Part shown: piece after piece, positions 27,195 to 36,089 of the stretch
How the letters are laid out: each line of letters begins with the position of its first letter
Position numbering within the stretch: position 1 is the first letter of the stretch
Source of the DNA: Amycolatopsis sp. QT-25
GTDB taxonomy: Bacteria > Actinomycetota > Actinomycetes > Mycobacteriales > Pseudonocardiaceae
Direction: 5' to 3'
NCBI RefSeq assembly: GCF_029369745.1
Contig: NZ_CP120210.1
Location: forward strand, 4,092,001 to 4,156,000
DNA length: 64,000 bases
Position numbers and translations under genes: made by a program
Notes under the pieces: generated by a model
Seen by the model: the letters and a program-made list of their open reading frames with translations, nothing else
What the model was told of the DNA's origin: nothing
Databases searched by the model: none

Positions 27195-28751
27195 CTAGGA
27201 CCGCAGCGAGAAGCGATTGACGACGTTGGTGTGCGAGTGTCCGAATTCCGCAGTGCGGAGTCGGATACCGGGACGGATGGCGTTCTCTCTGGCGAGGTGG
27301 ATCCGCCATCGGTCGGGAAGTCGTTCTGGGGGCACGACATGCGGCAGCATCTCGGTGAAGGCGAGCAAGCAGGCATCCCGCACCGGCAGCGCACGCAGGC
27401 GGCCGAGGTCTTCGGAGGACAGCCCGCCGGCACCGGCGATCTCGACCGGCCCGGCAGGGATCGCGCTGCCATCGCCGAGTATGCGGGTGACGCCCTGCAG
27501 ACCTGCCAGGCACAGATCCACCGGAACCCGGGTGATGGCCTCGGCCACCGGCGACAGCTCCGAGGCGACTGACAGGGCCTCGAGCAGTCCTCGTTGCATC
27601 ACGGGGAGGTACTCGGCTTGGAAGTACCCACCGACGCAGGGGATACCGCGGGCGAACGCGAGAGTCAGGAAACAGGTGAACAGGGACGGCAAAAGAGAGC
27701 CGGTCCGCAAACCGTCGAGAACCGCGGCCGGCGTGAAGTCGTAGGCCGCGCCGCCGCCGACCAGTCTGGGGACCGGCTGGTCGAGGCCGGTCATGGTCAG
27801 GGGAACGCGTCGCCCCTGCGTGTCCAAGGCCCAGAAGAACACCGTGCCGCCTGGTGGATCGCCGAATTTCCAGCAGCCCTTTCGACTGTCCAAAGCAGAC
27901 AACAGACGAAGACGAGTAGCCGGTTCGAACAGGGTGAGTGTGGCCAGACTCGACGGATCGAGCAGATCCTCCTCGAGCAGTGCGGAGCAGACGTCTTCGA
28001 TCTGGATGCTCACCAAGGGCGGCATGTCGCTATCCTCGGAAAGGCGCCGCCACAGCGCGGAGGTGACCCGTGCGGCCTGTTCGGCGTAGCCGGGCAGTCC
28101 GAGCACCGTGTCGTCGCCGTAATGTTCGGAGAGGACTTCGGCGGCCGAGCGAGCCGTGAATGGAGTCAGCTTGTCCTCGCGAGCCGCGTCCCGCAGTCGG
28201 GCCAACGCTCGGATGAGCATGGTCCGATCCCATGGCCCCGCGGCCCGCACCGTACTGCGCTTCACCCGGTTCGGGAGCACGGGAAGCCGCAGCGGTATCC
28301 GTTCCAGCGCCCCGTCTCCCGGATCGTCATAGAGCCGGAGTCCCATCGGATAGGTCAGGTTGTTCATGCTGATGGAGCCGAAACCCAGCACCACCAGTGC
28401 GTGCCGCCGCGAATCCGGCCGGACCGACGCCAACAGCAAGGTGCCCTGCACAGAATCGGCGAAGGTGTCCACTCCGAAATGGTTGGCGGTGGGCACGGCG
28501 GCGGCGGTGAGAAGCTCCCGTCGTGCCGCGTCGGCGGTGGCCGCACCGTACAAGCCTGTCGCCTCCCGATGCACCGCCCGGACGAAATCGTCGCGCGGTT
28601 GCCAACCTCGGGACGGCTGGTCGCGCAGGTGGTCCACCAGTGTGCCGAGCGAGTGGCTGCCGAATTCGGTCAGCAACTTGCGCATCGGCCGCGAGTACTC
28701 CGTGGCGAGAGCGGCCAATTCCTTCCCGGCGGTCACCGTGGTCTCGCTCAT
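27195..28751 (-). CDS. Unknown 518-aa protein of biosynthetic arm A
   Basis: I do not recognise the family. The start is taken as ATG 28751, which overlaps the stop of the alcohol dehydrogenase gene (ATGA). The N-terminal third is helical (ELAALATEYSRPMRKLLTEF); the centre has RRHALVVLGFGSISMNNL and a hydrophobic, Cys-containing stretch FTCFLTLAFARGIPCVGGYF. A glycine-rich DQPVPRLVGGGAAYDF follows a beta-rich region. There is no signal peptide and probably no true membrane segment. Strict coupling to the dehydrogenase, amidinotransferase and N-hydroxylase-like genes argues for a biosynthetic role. The 222 bp between this gene and the LuxR gene hold nothing clear. Confidence 0.75.
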   Translation of the reverse strand: MSETTVTAGKELAALATEYSRPMRKLLTEFGSHSLGTLVDHLRDQPSRGWQPRDDFVRAVHREATGLYGAATADAARRELLTAAAVPTANHFGVDTFADSVQGTLLLASVRPDSRRHALVVLGFGSISMNNLTYPMGLRLYDDPGDGALERIPLRLPVLPNRVKRSTVRAAGPWDRTMLIRALARLRDAAREDKLTPFTARSAAEVLSEHYGDDTVLGLPGYAEQAARVTSALWRRLSEDSDMPPLVSIQIEDVCSALLEEDLLDPSSLATLTLFEPATRLRLLSALDSRKGCWKFGDPPGGTVFFWALDTQGRRVPLTMTGLDQPVPRLVGGGAAYDFTPAAVLDGLRTGSLLPSLFTCFLTLAFARGIPCVGGYFQAEYLPVMQRGLLEALSVASELSPVAEAITRVPVDLCLAGLQGVTRILGDGSAIPAGPVEIAGAGGLSSEDLGRLRALPVRDACLLAFTEMLPHVVPPERLPDRWRIHLARENAIRPGIRLRTAEFGHSHTNVVNRFSLRS

Positions 28752-29782
28752 TCCGGCCAGGGATACAGCAAGATTTTCCCGCATTCACGGGCGATTTGTG
28801 CCTCGAACGCGTCGGTGATCCGGTCGAGCGGAAGACGGTGGGTGATGTAGTGATCGAGTTCGCCGGGCACAGTGCGGATCACGTTGAGCAGGCGCTGGGC
28901 GTCGCGTAAGTTGATATCGAGGCTGCCTTGCAACCGAACTCCTTTCTGCACCAGATGATCGTCGATGTGGACGGGCAGGAAGGAACCTTCGGCGATGAAG
29001 GTGACGGTGCCGAGCCGGGCTACGCATTCGAGGGCGATTCGCTGATACGGCTGCTGTCCCGAGCACTCGAGCACGGCGTTGGCACCTTGTCCGCCCGTGA
29101 GGTCCAGGATTGCCTCCCGGGCGTCCGTGGCGGAGGGGTCCACCACGGCGTCACACCCGAGTTCGCCCGCCAGAGCCGCCCTGTAGGGACTTCGGGACAC
29201 GCCGATGGCCCGCGCGCCCCTGGCCTTGACGTTGAGTACGCCACCCAAACCGACGGCGCCCAATCCGGTGATCAGCACCGAATCACCAGGGTGCAACAGG
29301 GTTCGTTGCAGCGCCCCGTAAGTGGGTCCGAGTCCACAGCAGATCATGGAGGCGTGCTCGTAGCTCAAGTCGTCGGGAATGGGAACCAGCAGATGCTCGG
29401 GCTTGATCGCGTACTGCGCGAATCCGCATTCCCCTGACTCGCTGCCGCACACTTGGCGCGGGTCGTCCGGAGCGCAGCAGTGCGCGTAGTACCCATCCTG
29501 GCAGGAAACGCAATGGCCGCAAGGATAGCCACACAAGGCCACCACCCGGTCTCCGGTGTCGAACCGCGATCCCGGCCGGGTGGCGACCACCTCACCCGCC
29601 ATCTCGTGCCCCAAGGAATCGGGCCGGTTACGCTCCAGGTAGATCCCGTCGCGATAGGCCAGGTATTCGTTGCACATCGGGGCGACCCGAACGCGGAGCA
29701 GTGCGTAGTCCCGGTCGATGGCGGGCATGGGTTTGTCGGCGAGTGCGCACCGGCGGGGTCCGTCGATCCGGATGGTCCGCAT
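28748..29782 (-). CDS. Zinc-dependent medium-chain alcohol dehydrogenase
   Basis: The 344-aa enzyme has GHEMAGEVVATRPGS (catalytic zinc site), structural-zinc cysteines in GYPCGHCVSCQDGYYAHC and the NAD(P) fold ITGLGAVGLGG. The first zinc ligand position (usually Cys near residue 38) is in MCNEYLAYRDG. It oxidises an alcohol or reduces a carbonyl. The start has GAGGAG 8 bases upstream. It follows the amidinotransferase by 13 bp and overlaps the unknown gene downstream. A role on a guanidino alcohol or aldehyde is inference. Confidence 0.85.
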   Translation of the reverse strand: MRTIRIDGPRRCALADKPMPAIDRDYALLRVRVAPMCNEYLAYRDGIYLERNRPDSLGHEMAGEVVATRPGSRFDTGDRVVALCGYPCGHCVSCQDGYYAHCCAPDDPRQVCGSESGECGFAQYAIKPEHLLVPIPDDLSYEHASMICCGLGPTYGALQRTLLHPGDSVLITGLGAVGLGGVLNVKARGARAIGVSRSPYRAALAGELGCDAVVDPSATDAREAILDLTGGQGANAVLECSGQQPYQRIALECVARLGTVTFIAEGSFLPVHIDDHLVQKGVRLQGSLDINLRDAQRLLNVIRTVPGELDHYITHRLPLDRITDAFEAQIARECGKILLYPWPE

Positions 29783-29795
29783 CGTTGTCTCCTCG

Positions 29796-30866
29796 TCAGG
29801 TCAGATAGGTTTCCGGCCCGCCTGCCCGGCGCATGTCCGCGGTGACGCAGTGAAACGATCCCCCGAAGCTGTACACATGCCGGAAGTCCACCGGGAAGCA
29901 GTCGAACCCGGCACTGGTGAGCACGTCGATGAGTGGTTTTTCCTGACGCTCGACCACGACTGTCCGTTCGTCCAGTGAGAGTACGTTCATACTCACCCAA
30001 GGACTGCAGAAGTACATCGGCCACTCCGCCGGCAGCGTCGGCTCCGGCGCCTCGATGATCTTCCAGTCCTTGAACAGATCGTTGTGGATGTACCGCTCCG
30101 GGTTGACCAGCAGCACACCGGGCGCGAGCGCCGCGAGAGTGGCGTCGATATGCATGGCGTGCGGGTCGTTCACCGTGATGCGGTGTACCTGGAACTCGTC
30201 CCCCAGCGCCCAATCCAGCCAGCGGATGCCGAACGCGTTCGTCACATGGGATTGCTGGGCCACGATGTCGTTGCCGAAACGGAGGAAGTCGGCCGCGTCG
30301 AACACCGGCTCGAACTCGGTGATCGCGTAGTCGGCCGACTCGGGGCCGTGCTCGGTGCGGAACAATTCGTCGGTCAACAGCGGCTGCGGCGCCTGCAGCC
30401 AGCCCGCCCCCGCCTGGAAGTAGGACTTGATCAGCTCCCGGTAGGCGTGCACCTCGTGGTAGCGGCAGCGCCAGGACATCGGTGCCTCGACAATGGTCGT
30501 GCCGGCGACCAGCAGCAGATCTCGCGGCATGGCGGCATAAAGCCCGCCGTTGGTGCGCCAATGCGGGGTGGCGAATTCCGCCGAGTGGTCGACGACCGCC
30601 GGTCTCCGTACTTCGATTCCCTCACGCGCCAGCATATCGGCGAAGTCGTCGAGCTCGCGGCAAGCGATGTCGAGGTGTTCGCCGGGAAAGTTTTGGCCGC
30701 CTCGGTGCCGCAGCAGCCCCGGCACACCGGGCGGCATGACCGCGGCCATGGACGGTTGCCAAGTGGGGAACACGCCGCCGTCGAGTCTGCCGACCACCAC
30801 CTCCTCGAGCGGATCCCACTCGGTATAGGAACTGATGACGGCCCGGCTGGGCTCGGTCAGGCTCAT
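29796..30866 (-). CDS. Amidinotransferase (glycine amidinotransferase / StrB / CyrA family)
   Basis: The 356-aa enzyme starts at ATG 30866. It has the family's catalytic order: EWDPLEEVVVGRLDG at the N-terminus, the Asp/His pair region NDPHAMHIDATL (His239) and the nucleophile SFGGSFHCVTADMRR (Cys340). Family members move the amidino group of L-arginine to an amine (glycine, lysine, inosamine). Length matches AGAT-like bacterial enzymes. Being between an N-hydroxylase-like gene and a dehydrogenase suggests it builds or moves a guanidino group for arm A; acceptor unknown. Confidence 0.9.
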   Translation of the reverse strand: MSLTEPSRAVISSYTEWDPLEEVVVGRLDGGVFPTWQPSMAAVMPPGVPGLLRHRGGQNFPGEHLDIACRELDDFADMLAREGIEVRRPAVVDHSAEFATPHWRTNGGLYAAMPRDLLLVAGTTIVEAPMSWRCRYHEVHAYRELIKSYFQAGAGWLQAPQPLLTDELFRTEHGPESADYAITEFEPVFDAADFLRFGNDIVAQQSHVTNAFGIRWLDWALGDEFQVHRITVNDPHAMHIDATLAALAPGVLLVNPERYIHNDLFKDWKIIEAPEPTLPAEWPMYFCSPWVSMNVLSLDERTVVVERQEKPLIDVLTSAGFDCFPVDFRHVYSFGGSFHCVTADMRRAGGPETYLT

Positions 30867-30898
30867 GCTCGTCTCCCCCTTTGCTCGAGCCGGGCTTC

Positions 30899-31618
30899 TC
30901 AACCGTCGGCCAGCGGACACTTCGGATGAAGGTCTTCGTTGCTGTCGGTGAGAAAGTACTGACGCCATTCGTCGTCGGACAGTTCGTCGTGATCACCCAT
31001 GCTGGGATGCCTGCCCACTTCGTCCCAAGCGGCCAATCGCGCCCGGATCCGTTGCCGGGCGATGTCTCCGGCCGCCGTGCCCACCTCGATGCCGGAGAAC
31101 ACACTGCGCAATTGGAACACCAGTACAAGGCAGTCGCACAGATTGCGGGAAAGCCGCCGCTCGTTCAACGGCGTCAGCGCGAACACGAAGATCGACTGCC
31201 CGGCGAAGCAGAACTGCCAGCCCGGCTCGGCCGGATCCCGTGGGACGTCCGCCGGCCACGGCTCGCCATCGTGATCGAGCAGGTAGGCCAGGATGGACCA
31301 GAAGCGCCGGTCGTAGTCGAGCTGGGTGCGTTCGGACTCGCGCGGCCGCACGAACACGGCCAGCGGCTGCCGTCGCTCCGGATGACTCAGCGCGGTGTGG
31401 ACGAAGCGTCGCATGTCGTCAGGCAGGCGCGTCGGCTCAGCCTCATTGACCCAAGTGGCGTACAGATCTCCGCGCAACAGCGCGGTCCGGCCGAAATTGC
31501 ACGGATAGTCACCGCGAGAAAGCAACGTGCCGAACTTGCCCGACTGTTCGCGTACCCACGGCGGACCGTTCAGCTCTTTACCGGGTTCGAGCGTGACCAA
31601 CCTGCTGTCCGACTGCAT
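30899..31618 (-). CDS. YqcI/YcgG family protein, possible heme-dependent guanidine N-hydroxylase
   Basis: The 239-aa protein starts at ATG 31618 with GAGGGGGTG upstream. Pattern: DYPCNFGRTALLRGDLYATW, LAVFVRPRE, WQFCFAGQSIFVFALTP and a Cys near the C-terminus (HPKCPL). This is the YqcI/YcgG family, which includes DcsA of D-cycloserine synthesis (arginine N-omega-hydroxylase) and GntA of guanitoxin synthesis, both heme enzymes acting on guanidino groups. It heads the minus-strand operon with an amidinotransferase, which makes N-hydroxylation of a guanidine or arginine a good inference. Confidence 0.8.
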   Translation of the reverse strand: MQSDSRLVTLEPGKELNGPPWVREQSGKFGTLLSRGDYPCNFGRTALLRGDLYATWVNEAEPTRLPDDMRRFVHTALSHPERRQPLAVFVRPRESERTQLDYDRRFWSILAYLLDHDGEPWPADVPRDPAEPGWQFCFAGQSIFVFALTPLNERRLSRNLCDCLVLVFQLRSVFSGIEVGTAAGDIARQRIRARLAAWDEVGRHPSMGDHDELSDDEWRQYFLTDSNEDLHPKCPLADG

Positions 31619-31752
31619 GCCACCCCCTCGTGGATGATCATCGGGACCGCGGCGAACACCGAGTCGACCGCTTCCGTTGTGACACCCGGATTCGGACGGT
31701 AACACAGCCCTCGCGCGATTCGCCACCGACAGAAAGTATGGGAACCACCCGA

Positions 31753-31898
31753 TGATCATATTACTTGATCAAATTCATGCGACGGCGCCAATTGTCCATT
31801 GAGGAGTTTCCCGACCGGTACACGATTGTCCCGGTTGCCGGGTTCTTGGCAGAAGGGTAGCGTGCGCCGTATCGGCACTTCTCAATGATTTGATCATT
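31753..31898. promoter_or_regulatory. Divergent promoter region with three TGATCA motifs
   Basis: The 298-bp gap between the divergent arm A operons (31619-31916) is AT-rich relative to the window. TGATCA occurs three times (31753-31758, inside TTGATCAA at 31765-31772, and inside a dyad AATGAT-TTG-ATCATT at 31884-31898). The last sits about 20 bp before the TauD-type start. They are candidate sites for one regulator controlling both operons. Confidence 0.4.
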
Positions 31899-31916
31899 GT
31901 CAGGGGGAACCGTCCC

Positions 31917-32849
31917 ATGCGTACAGAGTTTCAGGACGTGGGCTGTGAGATACTCGCCGAGGGATCCGAAAAGATCCATGACTGCGACCCACAGTGGGTG
32001 CGCGAGCTGCTCAGCCGCCATGGCTGGATCGCCTTCACCGGTTTCGACGTGACCGTCCCCGAGTTCGAGGCGTTTTCCGCGCGGTTCGGCGTATGTGCCA
32101 ACACCAGGACGGTGCACTACCCACCGGGTGGCGAAGCGCTCGGGTTTCACGCCGAGGATGCCTACAACCCGTACCGCCCGGACACTTTGTGGTTCCTGTG
32201 CGTATTCGAAGGCAGCGACGGAGGGGCACCGACCGGAGTGGTCGACGGCGTGCGGTTGCTTGCCGAACTCGAGGATCCGTGGCGGGAGTTGTGTTACCGC
32301 AACGAATTGCGCTTCGATCGACGATGGGCGGCGTCACTGTGGCAGCAGGCCGTCGGAAAAGACGCGAAGGACGAGTTGGCTGCGGCGTTCCGGCGGATCC
32401 CTCACCTGGAGTACACCTTTCTGCCGAACGATGACGTCCATGTGAGTTACCGTGCCCCCATTGTGACGAAGACCGTGAACGGTACCGACAGTTTCAGCAA
32501 CACGATGCTGCAGGCCATCACCGAGCCGTCCTTCTACGGAATGTCCTTCGCGGACGGTTCACCGGTCCCTCCCGAACTGCCGGAACTCATTCAGCGGAAG
32601 GCGCTGGCCGCCGAACAACATCTGCACTGGCGACGCGGCCGGGTGGCGGTCATCGACAACATCCGCATGATGCACCGCCGAGCCGAGTACTCCGGGAAAG
32701 ATCGCGATCTCCGCGCGCGGCATTGCGAAAACTTCTATGGGTCCGAATTCCCGCCTGCCGACACCCCGGTCCGGGCATGGGCCAAGTCGCTCATTCAGGG
32801 CGACGAAGCCTATCCCGTTGCCGTGGGCCCGCTGTCCAGGCGGGCCTGA
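31917..32849 (+). CDS. TauD/TfdA-type Fe(II)/2-oxoglutarate oxygenase
   Basis: The 310-aa enzyme starts at ATG 31917 (CAGGGGG upstream). The iron-binding HxE is GFHAEDAYNP (His78, Glu80), and the distal His is in IDNIRMMHRR (His253) with a 2-oxoglutarate-binding Arg in the following RDLRARHC. This is the clavaminate-synthase/TauD fold, often used for beta- or gamma-hydroxylation or desaturation of amino acids in antibiotic pathways. It is the first gene of the plus-strand operon of arm A. Substrate is not known; arginine-like amino acids are plausible given the neighbours. Confidence 0.9.
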   Translation: MRTEFQDVGCEILAEGSEKIHDCDPQWVRELLSRHGWIAFTGFDVTVPEFEAFSARFGVCANTRTVHYPPGGEALGFHAEDAYNPYRPDTLWFLCVFEGSDGGAPTGVVDGVRLLAELEDPWRELCYRNELRFDRRWAASLWQQAVGKDAKDELAAAFRRIPHLEYTFLPNDDVHVSYRAPIVTKTVNGTDSFSNTMLQAITEPSFYGMSFADGSPVPPELPELIQRKALAAEQHLHWRRGRVAVIDNIRMMHRRAEYSGKDRDLRARHCENFYGSEFPPADTPVRAWAKSLIQGDEAYPVAVGPLSRRA

Positions 32850-32870
32850 ACCGACCAGGGAGGGCGAATC

Positions 32871-33971
32871 ATGCGAACCACCCCGGTCCCGTTCGACAAA
32901 TACACGTCTTTCGGGAACAACTTCCTCATCATCGACGAGACGGCGAACCCGCTGCCCGGTGACAGCGAACGCGCCTCGCTGGCGAGGTGGCTGCTCGACG
33001 GCGCCTTCGGCCTCGGCGGTACCGACAACGTGCTCTACCTGACCCGGCTGGGCAGGAATACGGCCGCCGGCTCGGTGGTCGCGACGGAGAACCCCGCAAC
33101 TGGGGCCGCCGACTTCGAATTCCGCATCTTCGAACATGACGGCGCGGAAACCCTTTCGTGCGGAAACGGCTTGCTCTGCACCGCGGCGTTCCTCAACGCA
33201 CGCTACGGCCACCGGAACGCGGTCGTGCTCACCGAGGTGCCGAGCGGTGACCCGCGTCCGGTCCGGCTCGGCACCGGCGAGCGGGAGGGGACCACGTGGA
33301 TCAACGTCGGTGAGCCCCGGCCCGCGCCTGCCGAACTGTTCAATCGCACCGAACCACCACCGAGTTCCCGTATCGACCACGTGACCGGAATCGAGGTCCC
33401 GTTGCCCGCGGAGGCGGCGTGGGCGGGGGGTCTGCCCCCAGTCCTGTCGCTGAGCGGATACCTGACCTTCACCGGGGAACCGCATCTCGCCCTGATCAGT
33501 GGGCACGGTCTGCCGGAGGAGCTGGAAAAGGTGCTCTTCATCGAGCCGGACGGGCAGGGACCGGAACTCGTCGGGCGGCCACCGGCCCCGGAAGTCCGCG
33601 CCACGCTGGCGCTGGTCGATCACCTGGGCCGCCACGTGAACGACACCTACCGCCACCTGTTCCCGCAGGGCGTGCACCTGAACTTCGCCCGGCGGCTCCC
33701 GGCCGGGGCCGTCGAGTACCGCACCTACGAACGGGCTATCGACCGCGAGACCCTCGCCTGTGGGTCAGGGGTCATCGCCATGGCTTTCGTGCTGCGGGCA
33801 CTCGGACTGACCAGCGGGGAATCCACCCGATTCCGGCCGCACCGGTGCCGCTGGTTCGTCCCGGACGCGGAACTCGTCGTCACCAGCGGCGCCGACGGTT
33901 GGAGTCTGACAGGGATGCCGCTCCTGGTCGCCCACGGCGAAGCCCGAGTGCCCGCGTCGGTGCTGCGCTGA
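32871..33971 (+). CDS. Diaminopimelate-epimerase-like PLP-independent amino acid epimerase
   Basis: The 366-aa protein keeps both catalytic cysteines of the DapF family: GAETLSCGNGLL (Cys97) and RETLACGSGVIAMAF (Cys297). It starts FDKYTSFGNNFLIID, like DapF. It is about 90 residues longer than DapF (about 275 aa), with insertions in the middle, so it is unlikely to be the lysine/peptidoglycan enzyme. DcsC of D-cycloserine synthesis is a DapF relative that racemises O-ureidoserine. Here it may invert an arginine-derived amino acid to its D-form (inference). Confidence 0.85.
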   Translation: MRTTPVPFDKYTSFGNNFLIIDETANPLPGDSERASLARWLLDGAFGLGGTDNVLYLTRLGRNTAAGSVVATENPATGAADFEFRIFEHDGAETLSCGNGLLCTAAFLNARYGHRNAVVLTEVPSGDPRPVRLGTGEREGTTWINVGEPRPAPAELFNRTEPPPSSRIDHVTGIEVPLPAEAAWAGGLPPVLSLSGYLTFTGEPHLALISGHGLPEELEKVLFIEPDGQGPELVGRPPAPEVRATLALVDHLGRHVNDTYRHLFPQGVHLNFARRLPAGAVEYRTYERAIDRETLACGSGVIAMAFVLRALGLTSGESTRFRPHRCRWFVPDAELVVTSGADGWSLTGMPLLVAHGEARVPASVLR

Positions 33972-34001
33972 GCGCCACCGCGAACCGAGGGAAGTGGGAA
34001 A

Positions 34002-34979
34002 ATGGCCGAAGCGGAACCCGATCCACTGGAAGTCACCCTGCGGGCCTCGGGCCTGACCGTGCGGCCGGTGCCCCGGCTGGGACGACCGTCCGCGGGCGAG
34101 ATCGAAGAGCTGATCACCCGTCGCCGCCGGCCGGCGATTCTGACCGGCATGATCGAAGACTGGCCTGCCAGGACGGACTGGACGCCACAGAAGCTGATCG
34201 AGCGCCACGGCGGCAAGACGGTCACCGCACTGATGGATCTACCCGCCGACGGTGTGCTCATGCCGGACCGGCAAAGTGCCTACGAGCGCACGCTCACGTT
34301 CGCGTCGTTCGTCGAAACCATGCTGACCACGACGACCGCGAAACCGTGCTACTTGGCCTACACGCGCGTCGCCGACATCCTTCCCAGCGCGGACTACGAC
34401 TTCGCCACCCTCCTCGGGCGGGCGGACGACGACACCGGCGACACCCGGGCGTGGATCGGCTCGGCCGGGACCAGATCGATGTTCCACTCCGACCTCAAGG
34501 ACAACCTGTTCTGCCAGATCTGGGGTCGCAAGCACGTCGTGCTGCTGCCCTGGGAACACAGCATGGCCGCCTACCCGTTCCCGGACAACCTGGTCAACAG
34601 TCAGGTCGACCTGGCGGAGGTCGACCTCGGCCGGTTTCCCCGACTGCGGGAGGCTCCGTTGCTGGCCGCCACCATGAACCCCGGTGACGTGTTGTTCATG
34701 CCGCGGGGATGCTGGCACGACATCCGTTCGCGCAGCCCATCGATTTCGATCAACCACTGGTTCGGGGAACCGATGGGATTCGCCGACTACGCCGGGCTGC
34801 TGACGCGCCTCGGGCCTCGGTACTGGTCGGCCACCCTGCGCGACTTCTTCCGATACGGCGTACTGGGTCGACCGCAGCGCGCCGACTTCTTCTTCACTCC
34901 CGCGCCGACGGGCAAACGCCTGTACGACCTGGTCCGGCACGGGAACTTCTCCAAAGACAACGATCCGGCGGACCGATGA
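34002..34979 (+). CDS. JmjC/cupin-8 type Fe(II)/2-oxoglutarate oxygenase
   Basis: The 325-aa protein has RPAILTGMIEDWPA near residue 43, the metal site MFHSDLKDN (His162, Asp164), NPGDVLFMPRGCWHDIRS (His239) and the usual WGRKHVVLLPW. This is the cupin-like hydroxylase family (as in FIH and amino-acid or peptide hydroxylases). It overlaps the methyltransferase start by 4 bp. It would be a second oxygenase for the arm A product, acting on a free amino acid, dipeptide or carrier-bound group. Confidence 0.88.
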   Translation: MAEAEPDPLEVTLRASGLTVRPVPRLGRPSAGEIEELITRRRRPAILTGMIEDWPARTDWTPQKLIERHGGKTVTALMDLPADGVLMPDRQSAYERTLTFASFVETMLTTTTAKPCYLAYTRVADILPSADYDFATLLGRADDDTGDTRAWIGSAGTRSMFHSDLKDNLFCQIWGRKHVVLLPWEHSMAAYPFPDNLVNSQVDLAEVDLGRFPRLREAPLLAATMNPGDVLFMPRGCWHDIRSRSPSISINHWFGEPMGFADYAGLLTRLGPRYWSATLRDFFRYGVLGRPQRADFFFTPAPTGKRLYDLVRHGNFSKDNDPADR

Positions 34980-36079
34980 CCGCCGCCAGTTCTCCAGCGG
35001 AGGATCCCGTGTTACCCCACACTTACACCCGGCCCGTCACCGACTCCGGCTTCGAGCAGCGGCTCATCGACGGCATCCGCCCCATCGCCGAGCATTTCCT
35101 GGCCGGCGCCCTGCACCACCTGTTCGACACCGGCGTGTTCGACGCGCTGGCCGCCCGGCCGGACGGCCGGACGCCGGAAGCGCTCGCCGAGGATCTGTCC
35201 CTGGAACCGGAGCGCCTGACCGGTCTTCTGCGGTACCTGGCGAACGAGGGCGTGATCGCCTTCGACGGCGACACCGCCAGGTTGACCACGCGCGGCCGGG
35301 GATACGGGGAATTCCGGGCGTGGTACACGATGATGATCGGCGGCTACACCTCGACACTTTCCCAAATGGGGCCGGCCCTTCGCCGTGGTTCCGCCTACTG
35401 CACTCGCGAGGGCCGCTATGTCGGGCTCGGCAGTTGCGAGGTATCCCGGTATGACGGAATGCCGATGACCCGGGAGCTGCTGGCGCGGGCGGGCGCGGAC
35501 TGCGGGGAACTACTCGATCTCGGTTGCGGGAACGGGTTGTATCTCGTGGACTTCTGCCGGTCGATGCCGGAATTGCGGGCCTGGGGGGTCGAGCCGGATC
35601 CAGGCGGCTATCAGGAGGCCCGTGAGCTGGTCGGAGAAGCCGGGCTGAGCGATCGGGTCCAGGTGATCAACGCCTCGGCCACGGACTTCTTCGCCGCGCC
35701 GCCGGAAGGTTGCCGTCCGGACTTGACCGTGCTCGCCTTCGTCCTGCACGAAATCCTGGCCCAGCGCGGCCGGACGGCGGTGGTCGAACTGCTTCAGGGG
35801 CTGGTCAAGGCGTTCCCGGCACTGAACGTGGTGGTCATCGAAGTCGCCGACGAGAGCGCCGATCCCGCGATCATGCGGCACGGCCTGGCCACGAACTTCT
35901 GGAATCCGTATTACCTCATCCATTCCTTCACCGAACAACAACTGGAGAAGAAGTCCTTCTGGGACGAACTCTTCGAGGACGCGGGTTTGACCACGGTCGC
36001 GTTCGTCACCACGGACGAGACGGTGGACTCGACCGGTTTGGAACTGGGCTACCTGCTGCGCGGCCCCGGACACAGCTGA
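34976..36079 (+). CDS. SAM-dependent methyltransferase, 2-ketoarginine methyltransferase-like
   Basis: The 367-aa enzyme starts at ATG 34976 (ATGA overlap). The SAM site is LLDLGCGNGLYLVDF. The N-terminal part (FEQRLIDGIRPIAEHFLAGA) and WYTMMIGGYTSTLSQMG, GLGSCEVSRYDGMPMTRELL resemble, from memory, MrsA-type 2-ketoarginine methyltransferases that make 3-methylarginine. If right, a transaminase is needed before and after; none is in this window, so either a cellular one is used or the substrate differs. The neighbouring arginine-type enzymes support the call. Confidence 0.75.
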   Translation: MTAASSPAEDPVLPHTYTRPVTDSGFEQRLIDGIRPIAEHFLAGALHHLFDTGVFDALAARPDGRTPEALAEDLSLEPERLTGLLRYLANEGVIAFDGDTARLTTRGRGYGEFRAWYTMMIGGYTSTLSQMGPALRRGSAYCTREGRYVGLGSCEVSRYDGMPMTRELLARAGADCGELLDLGCGNGLYLVDFCRSMPELRAWGVEPDPGGYQEARELVGEAGLSDRVQVINASATDFFAAPPEGCRPDLTVLAFVLHEILAQRGRTAVVELLQGLVKAFPALNVVVIEVADESADPAIMRHGLATNFWNPYYLIHSFTEQQLEKKSFWDELFEDAGLTTVAFVTTDETVDSTGLELGYLLRGPGHS

Positions 36080-36089
36080 GGAGGCGCAC

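Noticed and set aside
31917..32849. VioC-type arginine 3-hydroxylase by name
   Set aside because: The fold is right, but I could not match the substrate-binding segments with confidence, so only the TauD-type call is given.
32871..33971. Housekeeping diaminopimelate epimerase (dapF)
   Set aside because: It is about 90 residues too long and lies in a secondary-metabolite operon rather than near miaA/hflX.
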